A stretch of DNA of 64,000 bases, taken from Hexactinellida sp. DTS-2022. Lineage: Eukaryota; Porifera; Hexactinellida. Each line of letters opens with the position of its first letter. Position 1 is the stretch's first letter. The notes under the pieces were generated by a model, which was given only the letters and a program-made list of their open reading frames with translations, was not told the origin of the DNA and did not search any database. This document shows positions 54,169 through 64,000 of the stretch, piece by piece. The stretch is from the NCBI GenBank assembly GCA_028753945.1, contig JAPNXP010000003.1:3720001-3784000 (forward strand), read 5' to 3'. A program made the translations under genes and the position numbers.

Positions 54169-54989
54169 TAGGACAGTTATAAACCTGACCAAGCAAAAAT
54201 ACGTACTAATGTTAAAATAATGTTAAAATAATTTCACACAGTACATACATATAGTAAATACACAGTCACACAAAATATAAATACAACATATTACTTGAAC
54301 TGCAAAATATGCTACGTTGATACTGTTGAGTTTCAGAGTGACTCTTGGTTCACTCCGATTTTTACTTAGCAATATTATCCTCATAATCATAATGCCATAA
54401 TATTTGTCCTTAAATTATTTATTGTCTACATTAGATACCTAGGTAATAAATCCAATTCATACAATCAGCTCCAGGTAAATACCTACATAATGGACATTCT
54501 TAGATTGTCTTATATATGATATAAACTAACACTCCTCGGAACTAACGAATATCCGAGGCATTACATATCAAGGAATATTCGTTTGCAACTAAGGGAATAA
54601 TTAAGATTTTGAAACGAATCAATATTCTAAATGAAAAACAATGGGCGCGGCGTTAATAAAATCTGATCATTAATGACACTATTATGCTAACATCAATATT
54701 TTTCAATCAACAGTAACAGGAGACGAAATGATTCATTAAACTACTGAAATTAATTATTAACTTAATCATAGACCCAAATTAATAAAAATATTAACTTTTA
54801 ATCTTACAGCTGGGTTGTAAATAAATAATTTATTTTTCTCAAATCAAATCAAATCAAATCATTTTAGATTTCAAATGTTTTCAAATAAAATCAATCAAAT
54901 CACGTGAGATTTCAAATGATTTCAAATCAAATAATATCAAATATTTAAAATTTCAAAAAAATTCAAATCAAATTAAATCAAAAAATCAA
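54169..54989. other. Intergenic stretch, no gene seen
   Basis: At 54840-54985 there is a run of imperfect ATTTCAAATCAAATCAAAT repeats. The rest is plain AT-rich DNA upstream of the helicase. Confidence 0.45.
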
Positions 54990-56915
54990 AAATTGGGTAA
55001 ATTGCAGCTGTGCAGATAGCATGTCCCTTGGAGCCACTATCTTTTGGAAGTTACTGATTGGGTAAAAAGGAAATGATTCCAAAGGAAAATGATTGCGGCA
55101 AAGCCGAAATTTGTGAATTTTTTCTCATTAAATGAACGCGTCAAGGTGTTTAGCTAGAATAATCTATCAAGTTGTTACCGGATAAAGGAAGGAATTATAA
55201 ATTTGAAGTTTGTTTCTATCTCAAACCATCTTGAGTTTATTGCCTCTCATTAATTATGTAAATATAATAAATTATATAAATAGTTAATTATTTTAGCAAT
55301 GTTATCCACGGTGAGTTGAGTTAAGTCAACAAATTCCTTATATTATATTATTTAATTTATTTTATCCATTGATAGTAATACTACATTTAAATAGAAGCCG
55401 AGTCGAATTCACAAGTTGAAACAATAGAATTAGATTTAACAGTTTTACTGAATCTGAAGTGTGAGGAAATACAGGAAATTGGCACCCCAATTATGGCACA
55501 AACCTAGGCCAAATTGAACTTTTGTGATTTGCCAAAAGGTGTAGAATTTAATTCTCCATCCAAATATGTAAATTTAAACAAGCACACTATTTATTATTTC
55601 ATGTTATGTCCCATAATTAGATTAAATATGTGCTAAAATTATTTGATCAAAATTAGTAAACACAGGTGCAAATTAGACGGTCACTCCGCACCTGAATGCC
55701 AAGTTTCACCCCTCAATGTATACAAGTGAGGCCAGCGCACCTGCTACGGAGAAATAAAATCCAAAATTGCAGCCTGTGCCGACGCATGTTCCTTTGGTGG
55801 CACTATTGTTCGATGGTGGTTAATTGATAGTGCCTCCAAAGGAACATGCTGTCGGCACAGGCTGCAATTTTGGATTTTTTCTCCCAGTCATCAACGCCTC
55901 AAGGTGTCAAAAACCATTTGTTAATTGGTCCGAGTCACAAGGAACGGTAAATAAATTTGAAGTTTGGTTCTATCATAAACCATCTTGAGTTTAATGCCAT
56001 TCATTCATTATGTATTGATAATAAATTATAATATTAGTTATTTATTTTAGCAATGTTATCCACGATGAGCGAGTTAAGATAAAAAATTCCTTATATTATA
56101 TTAAAGTATTTAATCCATTGTATATTAATATAGTAGATGTCGGATATAAGCACACCGGTTATAAGAACATATCGGATATAAGCACACTATGTTGGAAAAC
56201 GATTGCCATATACCCTGTATAATTTATGTCGGTTATAAGAACATGCCGGTTATAAGCACCTTATTAAGTGCAGTTCCCGACGATGTGCTTATAACCGGCA
56301 TCCACTGTACTACAATTAAATAGAAGCCAGCTGGAATTTATAAGTTAAATCAATATAATTATTAAAAGTTGAAACAATGGAATTAGATTTCACAGTTTTT
56401 CTGAAATTGAAGTGTGAGTAAACAAAGAAATTTCAACCCCCATTTATGGCAGAAATTAAACCCTTTATTCAAAGTTTTCTTCTCCCATCAGACGCAGAAT
56501 TTTATGGTGAATCCAAATGTGAAATAAAATTTTGTGGTTTAGTAAAACATACTTTTAGTTATGGACCAGACAAATTTTGAAAGGTGTTAAAGATGTGTGT
56601 AAAATTAGTTAATCAAAAATCCAGACCCCAGGTGCACATCTGTAACCCATAAGACACCTGTCCTGAAAATTTCAGTTCTTAGTTAATAAAACTCTTTTCT
56701 GTGGAGAGGATACGGAAGAAAAATATCTAACCAAAGGCAGTAAGATTAGAACTGGGCAACTATACTATAGTATAACCGGCACAGTAATAATAACTAACCA
56801 AGGCAGTAAGATTAGAACTGGGCCACTATACTATAGTATAGTCGGCACAGTAAAAATCTAAAATTATAGCTGTGCCGACAGCATGTCCTTTGGAGGCACT
56901 AAATTACAGTCCTAC
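54990..56915. repeat. Long dispersed repeat, partly duplicated in tandem
   Basis: It matches 31170-32700 in the same order. The block with GTTTCTATCTCAAACCATCT, TTAGCAATGTTATCCACG and AATAGAAGCCG occurs twice (about 55130-55510 and 55900-56450). The imperfect palindrome TCCAAAATTGCAGCCTGTGC ... GCACAGGCTGCAATTTTGGA spans 55752-55877. Copies of the ACTATACTATAGTATAGT cassette lie at 56759-56842. It hosts the Tigger-type MITE at 56129-56309. Confidence 0.65.
56129..56309. mobile_element. Tigger/pogo-type MITE
   Basis: Ends TATAGTAGATGTCGGATATA and TATAACCGGCATCCACTGTA are imperfect inverted repeats. GGTTATAAGAACAT repeats inside. Confidence 0.75.
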
Positions 56916-58095
56916 TAACTTGATCAAGTAGTCAGGTCGCTTAACATCGATTTTGGGACACGCTGGACAAAGCACCAAATTTTTTATAAGTAATCTTTAT
57001 GACCCCAGCATCAAATTTTCCCGCGGCCCCACTACGAACGGATACATTTTTGTCTTGGAATTTTAAAATTTCGGCTCTCTACTAAATCGCCGGTATTACC
57101 CGAACGGCAACTTTCCAAAATCAACTCTGGTCTACTTTTAAATACTACTAGATTCGTTGTCCACATGAAATTTCCCGTCGTTGAAGGGGTCACTTGCCGA
57201 TAGTTTATCCCTAGCAACGCAATAATGTCCCAGGAATGTGACAACATTCCTTTTTCAAAATTTGTCTTAAACCTATCGAGTGGTCCCTTGTTCGACTCTC
57301 ATCAGCTATCTGAGTCTAGTTATAAACATAGTGACACTCTAAATCGTTATTTGATGCTGTTTACGACAATTTCCTTAGTTATCATTACAGTATATTCTCT
57401 CTAATAGTCCACCAGTGGGTAAAAAGACCCAGGTGGACTATTAGAGAACATGGACCATTAAAGAATTTAGCCTTAAGTTTAACATACTTAATACTTTAAC
57501 ATACTTAATACTTAACGATGAGATTAAACTATTTAGTTGTAACCGTTCACTTAAACCAATTACTAACTGAGCTCTGCTAAAGTTTTCTAGAGTACGTACT
57601 AACCGATTTAAAATACAAGTATATTTATGAGAATGCTTATATAGAGCTGAGCTTTGTAGAGTTCAGATTTTTTCCCATACTAAAAGCCCAGGCTTACTTT
57701 TTAAAGGTCAATTTCAAAGCTTGGGAAAAACTGATCTTTCTCAGTGCCTGAATACACATACTGAAAAACTGAACTCTACTAGAGCTGAGCTCTATATAAG
57801 TAATTTCTATATTTATTTACTTGGGAATAGAAATTGGTACGTCTTATCAGAGGTACGTCATATCTGAGTACGTATTAACCGAATCATTTATAGTGGATCA
57901 GATAGGAGGAAAAATCGGCTAATAGAGTACTTAGTATCCGAAAGTACGTCTTAAGTTTTAACCCTACTTCTTGCAGCTGCAGGAACAGTCAATTTTATAT
58001 AGATGATTTCGTGAGTGTGTAATTTGTCGGGACCTACTAGCAATATTTCTAAAAACTCTTAAGTTTACCATAAGATTTTAGTGCTTAAGTCCAGT

Positions 58096-58123
58096 ATATC
58101 TATATTATTAAATCTCGATTGTC

Positions 58124-58154
<31 letters not shown>

Positions 58155-58836
58155 TGTGTTTGTTTGTCCGGAATCACACTCCGGATTGTATTAAAGTGAT
58201 GGGGGAATAGAAACCGAATTTATATACGAGATAGAAACTAACTTCCAAATGTTTTAAAAGGTAAACAAATGTTATAATAGGAAAACAAGTATGCTGATTT
58301 CGAATTTCGCATTTACAAAATTCTAATATGAATATTTGTCGTTGTTTACAAAAATAGGTAAACAAATTAATGAAAATTCAAAATAAAACTAGAAGTTTGC
58401 TTTCAACAGTTACTATAGGTAAAAGTATACTGAACTTGAATTTCGCATATATAATTCTAATGTGAATATTTGTTGTTGTTGTTTACAAAATAAGTAAACT
58501 AATTAATAACTTTCAATGGATATTATAATATTATAGGTAAACAAGTTGCTGAACACGAATTTCACGTTTATAAATTTATAATATGAATATTTATTGTTGC
58601 TGTTTACAAAAATAGGTAAACAAATTAATTAAAATTCAAAATCAACTTATAAGTTAGCTTCCAACGGGTATTATTGGTAAACAAGTTAAAACTATGGAAA
58701 ATGGTAGAAAAGTTTGTTATAACATCCACTACCATTTTGCATTGTAGCAAGGATGATGAGTAAGGGAGCATAGCGGCCGTTAACTTGAGGTGTGTAGCAC
58801 CGATCAGTCGCACAGCGACGAGACCGAAGGGCTCGT
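58096..58836 (+). mobile_element. Helentron-like non-autonomous element
   Basis: The 5' end is TATCTATATTATTAAATC followed by a (TG)n/(TTTG)n run. The middle has ~135-bp units with ATATGAATATTTGTTGTTGT and AATAGGTAAACAAATTAATG. The 3' end is the hairpin cluster 58757-58836 (GGTGTGTAGCACC, GTCGCACAGCGAC, CGAGACCGAAGGGCTCG). This is the cleanest copy in the window for defining the family. Confidence 0.6.
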
Positions 58837-59060
58837 CACCATTATGTGATAAGTTCCCTGACTGTTTCTAGCTACACTCAGTTCTCTCTAACGTCCACTT
58901 CTCTATTTGCCCACCTTAATTACTTTCGATGTTATTTAAGCTAGCGTCCAGTGCCGTCCACATGGGCCCCCTAACTACAGATGGACTAGTAAAGACCAGA
59001 TTTTATTTCGTATTACTTACGTACAGTTCATACTCCCTAATAGTTTATATTGACTCTATA

Positions 59061-59942
59061 CAGGGGCGTAGCTAGAGTTTTTGAACTGGGGTCGCACAAT
59101 CGGCGCACAACATTAACTGATGGCGCATTTCTTAAATTATTTTACATACTATATTTTACATCCCGGGGCTCGTTCTTTTAGGCTCTGATGGATTTATCAC
59201 TTCATATTATTTCACAGTGTAATAATGGTTATTCTTTGATTGCAAACATTGTTCCACATATCACAAAATTTATTAGAGCTCACACCAAAAGGAAATAGAT
59301 ACAATAATTATGAAATTAGATCACTTATATTTAATACCTTAAATGAAACCTGCAAAGTTTCCAATATATTTATGGTTACAAGTTCAAATTGTAAATGTGT
59401 CATACAGTCAGCTCCATTATAACGAAGTGCTCGGGACCTTAGTTTCATTTCGTTAGAAGCGGAGTTTGTTATAACCGGAGTTCGATCTAAAAAGAGATCA
59501 TTACAAGTTTAATTTCGTTGTAACCGGAGTTTATTTTAAACGGATTCGTTATACCTGAAGTTCGTTATAAGCAGAATTCGTTATAACCGGAGTTCGTTAT
59601 AGCCGGATTAAATTCAATAGCTTAGAGGCTATATGGGATTTAAATGACTTCATTATAAGTGGAATTTAGTTATATCCATTTCGTTTTAACCGAAGTTTTA
59701 TTAATGTAATAGGATAAAAGGATTTCCGGACCATAGGATGACTTCGTTATAAGCAGGTACTTCGTTATATCCGACTTGGTTATAACGGGAGTTGACTGTA
59801 TATATTATATACGTATATATCAGAAACATATATATTGAATCTATTGATCTATCCCAATTCCAAGTGGGGGCGCCTAAGGGGCGCATGGGAACAAAGTGGG
59901 GGCGCATTGGCGCCCGCAGGCGCCCTCCTGGCTACGCCCTTG
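59061..59942. mobile_element. Non-autonomous hAT element with nested Tigger-type MITE
   Basis: Ends CAGGGGCGTAGCTAG and CTGGCTACGCCCTTG are inverted, with a perfect 8-bp duplication, ACTCTATA, at 59053-59060 and 59943-59950. It contains the MITE at 59403-59800. No transposase. Confidence 0.88.
59403..59800. mobile_element. Tigger/pogo-type MITE
   Basis: TACAGTCAGCTCCATTATAA and TTATAACGGGAGTTGACTGT are inverted ends. The interior is a run of TTCGTTATAACCGGAG-like units. It lies inside the hAT element at 59061-59942. Confidence 0.85.
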
Positions 59943-60718
59943 ACTCTATACATCCTCGATTATACTTGCTTGTACTAATATACTTTAACTATACCGTATC
60001 ATAGCATATTATGTATACTATTTGATGTTACTTAAGGCTAAATTCTTTAATGGTCCATGTTCTATAATAGTCCACCTGGGTCTTTTTACCCACTGGTGGA
60101 CTATTAGAGAGAATATACTTTAATGAGATGAGAACTAAGGAAATTGTCGTAAACAGCATCAAATAACGATTTAGAGTGTCACTATGTTTATAACTAGACT
60201 CAGATAGCTGATGGGAGTCGAACAAGGGATCACTCGATAGGTTTAAGACAAATTTTGAGAAAGGAATGTTGTCACATTCCTGGGACATTATTGCGTTGCT
60301 AGGGATAAACTATCGGCAAGTGACCCCTTCAACGACGGGAAATTTCATGTGGACAACGAATCTAGTAGTATTTAAAAGTAGACCAGAGTTGATTTTGGAA
60401 AGTTGCCGTTCGGGTAATACCGGCGATTTAGTAGAGAGCCGAAATTTTAAAAGTCCAAGACAAAAATGTATCCGTTCGTAGTGGGGCCGCGGGAAAATTT
60501 GATGCCGGGGTCATAAAGATTACGTATAAAAAAATTGGTGCTTTTGTCCAGCGTGTCCCGAAATCGATGTTAAGCGACCTGACTAAAGAGATATAGAGGT
60601 ACAGTAGAATACAGTACAAAATATATCGAATAAATAATTTTGGTTGTGGGACAATTATCATTCTTCATTTTGGAACTATAACTATAACTATCCCATTTGT
60701 TTGTTAACATTTAGGTAA

Positions 60719-60881
60719 TACAGTAGAACTTCGTTAATAGGAACACCAGGGGATCTTCGAAATATGTTCGCCTTATCCTGAATTCGTATTAACCAATATC
60801 ATTTGCATTGAAAAGGCTTTGAAGGAGACTGGAATAGTGTTCGTATTAACTTTGTTCGTACTAACAAGGTTCTCTACTGCA
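60719..60881. mobile_element. Tigger/pogo-type MITE
   Basis: Ends TACAGTAGAACTTCGTTAAT and ACTAACAAGGTTCTCTACTG are inverted. It is related to the copy at 63088-63262. Confidence 0.8.
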
Positions 60882-60967
60882 AATATTATCTTATAGGATT
60901 TGACTGGCAATAAATTTCAGCTACATATAATATATTCAGTCAATAAATAACACAGTTTGTGACTAAT

Positions 60968-62783
60968 CAGGGGGGGGGGTCAATGTTAAGAATACTAACC
61001 CATAGGTGACTTCATGGAAAAATATATTTTTTGGGCATACCCACCCACCCCCCCTCACGAAGTACCAAGTACCAGGGACTTCTTTAATATAGGGACTGTA
61101 AACTTCGTTTTACGGTAAAATTAGCGTAGGCCTAAAACAGTATTGTTACTTATTGATATCCCGTAATCCGCTAATGCTAGACACAGGAAATGTATTATTG
61201 TCGTATAGGAAGTCATATTTTGGGAGTCCAACGGTAATATTGGTTTATCGAAAATATTTGTGGAATGTAAGTTATGCGATTTTCACACCCTTCCATATAT
61301 GGTAATATTGTTAAAATCTCGAGATTACTTAACTTTATACATATGAAATGTATCATTTTCGTACAGGAATTCATATTTTGGGAGTCTAACGGTCATATTG
61401 GTTTATCGAAAATATTTGTGGAATGTAAGTTATGCGATTCTCACACCTTTCCATATATGGTAATATTGTTAAAATCTCGAGATTAGTTAGTTTTATACAT
61501 ATTAAATATATTATTGGCGAATGGGAAATGGGAATTCATATTTAGGGACTCAGTAGATCACATTGATTTACCTAAGGCGTTCCCCTTAGCCTATATTATT
61601 ATTTTGGCACTCTCCACAGGAGGATTGCCCCGACCCTGTTTTGTAGTTTAGCTAATACTTACATATCAGATATCTGTCATTATGTTATTTATTAAAAAAC
61701 AACAAGGCTGGATTCGGTTAACCGGTTACCGTTGCTGACATCGGTTAACGATTAGAGATTTTATTAACCAGTTAGCCGGTCTGTTGAATAACAGTAGAGT
61801 TATTGGGAAATTAATGTATAAAGTATTAAATCTTTTTGAATTTTATCAGAATATGTAGTCCTAAATCCATTTCTCATCACCATTTAATACATTTTATTGG
61901 ACAACATTGATTTAAATATAGATTTGAAAGAAACTTATCAAGATTTTTTAATAATGTAAGAATTAGCAAAACTACAAAACAGGGTCGGGGCAATCCTCCA
62001 GTAGAGAATGCCAAAATAATAATATAGGCTAAGGGGAACGCCTTAGGTAAATCAATGTGATCTACTGAGTCCCTAAATATGAATTCCCATTTCCCATTCG
62101 CCAATAATATATTTAATATGTATAAAACTAACTAATCTCGAGATTTTAACAATATTACCATATATGGAAAGGTGTGAGAATCGCATAACTTACATTCCAC
62201 AAATATTTTCGATAAACCAATATTACCGTTGGACTCCCAAAATATGACTTCCTATACGACAATAATACATTTCCTATGTCTAGCATTAGCGGATTACGGG
62301 ATATCAATAAGTAACAATACTGTTTTAGGCCTACGCTAATTTTACCGTAAAACGAAGTTTACAGTCCCTATATTAGAGAAGTCCCTGCAAGTACTTAACG
62401 AATTTATTGCTTTTGGACCCCTACACCCATTCAGTATTTGCCATAAGTGACACTCTGGAGTTGTCACCTGTGTCAGATTAGCATGGATAGATACAAAGTT
62501 AATTACATCTGGTCCCCGAAGTCCTCCTATGAGCATTTTTACCCAAAACACACTTTTTAATTTTTTTACAATTTTAATTAGTCAGCAATTCTCTCACCTT
62601 TAGGTGTGATAAGATTTAAAAAAATTACCCTTAGTGTAAATTCTTGATAATTTGCTGCAAAATTTCGCAATAATATTGATTCGTTCGCTCCATGAAGTAC
62701 CAGGTACTTCATGGATGTACCTTTCAAAATGGGACCCACCACCTGGCTATGGGTCAAGTATCTTCCGATTGACCCCCCCCCTG
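60968..62783. mobile_element. hAT-like element with large internal inverted repeat
   Basis: Ends CAGGGGGGGGGGTCAA and TTGACCCCCCCCCTG are inverted, with the direct repeat GACTAAT at 60961-60967 and 62784-62790. Inside, 61066-61655 and about 61965-62393 are inverted copies (GGGACTTCTTTAATATAGGG and its complement; GTCATATTTTGGGAGTCCAA and its complement). The loop holds a repeat shared with 50685-50790. No transposase. Confidence 0.75.
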
Positions 62784-62790
62784 GACTAAT

Positions 62791-63087
62791 AGGGTGTATT
62801 GTTACACTTAATTGATTTATTGGATAATTCAATCCACCCACAAGTGTTATTTAGCTAGCTCATTACGAATGCCGAGTCAGATCTGAAACTAAAAGAGTTG
62901 CAATTATTGCTTTTTTCTGAAGGGAAATATGACTTGCCTAAATTGGAAGTTTATCGATTGACCGATAATGTAAATTCTTGCAGGTAATTTGGCTGTTCTT
63001 TTAAGAGCAATTTTTCGAACGATTCAATAGAATCGGGCAGACAATTTTGGCGCTCAGTAAAGAAATTACGTAATTAACAAACGTATT
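62791..63087. other. Spacer, nothing recognised
   Basis: AT-rich DNA without repeats or frames that I can name. Confidence 0.4.
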
Positions 63088-63262
63088 TACAGTAGAACCT
63101 AGCTAATACGAACACGGTTTATACGAAATTCCGGTTAGTACCAACACTATTTTAGTCTTCTTTAAAACTTTCAATACAAATGACATTGGGTAATACGAAT
63201 TCGGATAAGGCGAACACGTTTTGACGGTCCCCTGGTGTTCCTACTAACGAGGTTCCACTGTA
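63088..63262. mobile_element. Tigger/pogo-type MITE next to TSR3
   Basis: Ends TACAGTAGAACCTAGCTAAT and ACTAACGAGGTTCCACTGTA are inverted with TA edges. Its right edge is 17 bases from the TSR3 start codon. The spacer between them contains TATAAATAG. Confidence 0.85.
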
Positions 63263-63279
63263 TTTGTTCTATAAATAGA

Positions 63280-63594
63280 ATGGCTAGCAGAATTAGCACA
63301 GATTCATCTTCAGAAGAAAAACAAGTCGAACTAACAACAAAATTATTCCTTTGGGATTTCAACCAATGTGACCCAAAGAAATGTACCGGAAAGAAACTGG
63401 TACGCTTGAAATTATGCCGGCAAATCCCGGTGTCAAAGAAGATCCCTGGCTTAGTACTATCCCCATTAGCGACTCACACTCTCTCTCCGGCTGGCTAAGG
63501 GGTCATAGACTCATAGACTGCTCATGGGCTAAAGTAGATTATCTTCCGACACATAAACTGAAATCAGGGGAAACAAGATTACTCCCGTATTTAG
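63280..63594 (+). CDS. TSR3: 18S rRNA aminocarboxypropyltransferase TSR3, 5' part with a frame break
   Basis: From ATG 63280 (MASRISTDSSSEEKQVELTT) the frame reads LFLWDFNQCDPKKCTGKKL, VRLKLCRQIPVSKKIPG and LVLSPLATHTLSPAG, then stops at 63498. These are the conserved first half of Tsr3, which adds the aminocarboxypropyl group to the hypermodified uridine of 18S rRNA in the cytoplasm using S-adenosylmethionine. The next conserved part, RLIDCSWAKVDYLP and ETRLLPYL, follows in another frame, so an indel lies near 63490-63510. After PYL there is TTAG followed by GTACAC, a plausible phase-1 donor at 63595 where homologues continue with VAANP. The rest must lie beyond the window. Either a pseudogene or an assembly or sequencing error. 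Confidence 0.8.
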
Positions 63595-64000
63595 GTACAC
63601 ACACGTTTGTATTTCTATCTACTATTTTAAATAAGGTATAACTACAAGCAGTATTTTTTTAAGCTAAATTAGAGGCCCAAATGGCCCTCTAATTTTTCTC
63701 CATGGACCTCTAATTTTTAACTCTTCATCTCAAATTTTATTTCGAAGACGTGGAATTCGAGACATTCCTTTTGTAAACATTTTTTAATAATATAGTTCTG
63801 TGTTTATAGTTCTTCTGCAAGTATAGCATGTGAGATGTGAAATGTAGTAAATTCATTACCACCTCAGCAGTAAAATTAATAGATTTACATTTTGGAGGTG
63901 GGCCTCTAATTGTTGGAAGGGGCCTCTAATTGTTGGAAGGGCCCTCTAAGCAAATCTTAAAAAAAAAAAACACTGAATACAAGATTTTTAGCCCCTACAC
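63595..64000. other. Probable TSR3 intron with a repeat
   Basis: No coding continuation of TSR3 is seen. Phrases GGCCCTCTAATTTTTCTCC and GGGCCTCTAATTGTTGGAAG recur several times at 63670-63950 and mark a repeat. It ends in an A-run before the window edge. Confidence 0.45.

Larger units (their letters stand above)
56930..60584. mobile_element. 3.7-kb inverted-repeat element with ~550-bp arms
   Basis: Arms 56930-57480 and 60030-60584 are near-identical and inverted, beginning AGTCAGGTCGCTTAACATCG. Each arm has the same 71-codon frame (57032-57247 minus, 60266-60481 plus; one residue differs), whose other strand is also open. The centre (57480-60030) holds a Helentron-like copy (58096-58836) and a hAT element (59061-59942). 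No transposase is recognised. No clear target duplication. Confidence 0.75.

Noticed and set aside
61274..61486. 70-codon frame and its inverted partner near 62000
   Set aside because: They lie in the inverted arms of the hAT-like element and show no protein features.

Overview
This is nuclear DNA from a eukaryote, most likely an animal or a close relative. It is AT-rich. The genes include mitochondrial IDH3 beta, CNOT9, ARFGAP1, Tat-SF1, NIFK/Nop15, TSR3 and a DHX33-like helicase. The transposon content (BED-finger hAT, Tigger/pogo, FLYWCH-type MULE, endonuclease and OTU fragments of Helentron type) is of the kind common in animal genomes. The species cannot be named from the sequence. Recognised genes are mostly single uninterrupted reading frames, although their animal homologues usually have many introns. 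Clear exceptions are TSR3, which runs into an intron at the right edge, and a broken multi-exon gene at 3.7-5.2 kb.

Layout. 0-7 kb is a compact minus-strand cluster: a V-ATPase accessory subunit S1-like membrane protein, the nucleolar RRM protein NIFK, a broken membrane-glycoprotein gene carrying two MITEs, and IDH3B. 7-10.6 kb is repeats: a Helentron-like element and two non-autonomous hAT elements. 10.6-17.6 kb holds CNOT9 with a polyglutamine N-terminus, a foldback element, ARFGAP1 and an unassigned 346-aa protein, all on the minus strand. 17.7-21.5 kb is a Helitron-like repeat split by a 3.2-kb inverted-repeat element. At 21.7 kb lies a 79-aa gene that reads as a mitochondrial TatA. 22-29 kb is nested MITEs and tandem repeats. 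Tat-SF1 lies at 29-30.3 kb. 30.3-51.6 kb is almost entirely transposons, many with perfect 8-bp target duplications: hAT elements, a dead Tigger transposase, a hAT with a near-complete transposase, a degenerate MULE, a hAT holding a 1-kb palindrome, and endonuclease/OTU fragments. The DHX33-like helicase is at 52.2-54.2 kb. 54.3-63 kb is again repeats. The 5' part of TSR3 begins at 63.28 kb, 17 bp after a Tigger-type MITE.

The host genes do not form a pathway together. NIFK, TSR3 and the DHX33-like helicase all belong to families that act in ribosome or rRNA biology, but they are scattered. The TatA-like gene is the most unusual host-type gene. Nuclear TatA genes are rare in eukaryotes, and mitochondrial Tat components are known only from a few protists, choanoflagellates and homoscleromorph sponges. 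The strongest structural themes are many-layered nested transposons with readable target duplications, several very long inverted repeats, and a dispersed element ending in a cluster of short stable hairpins.
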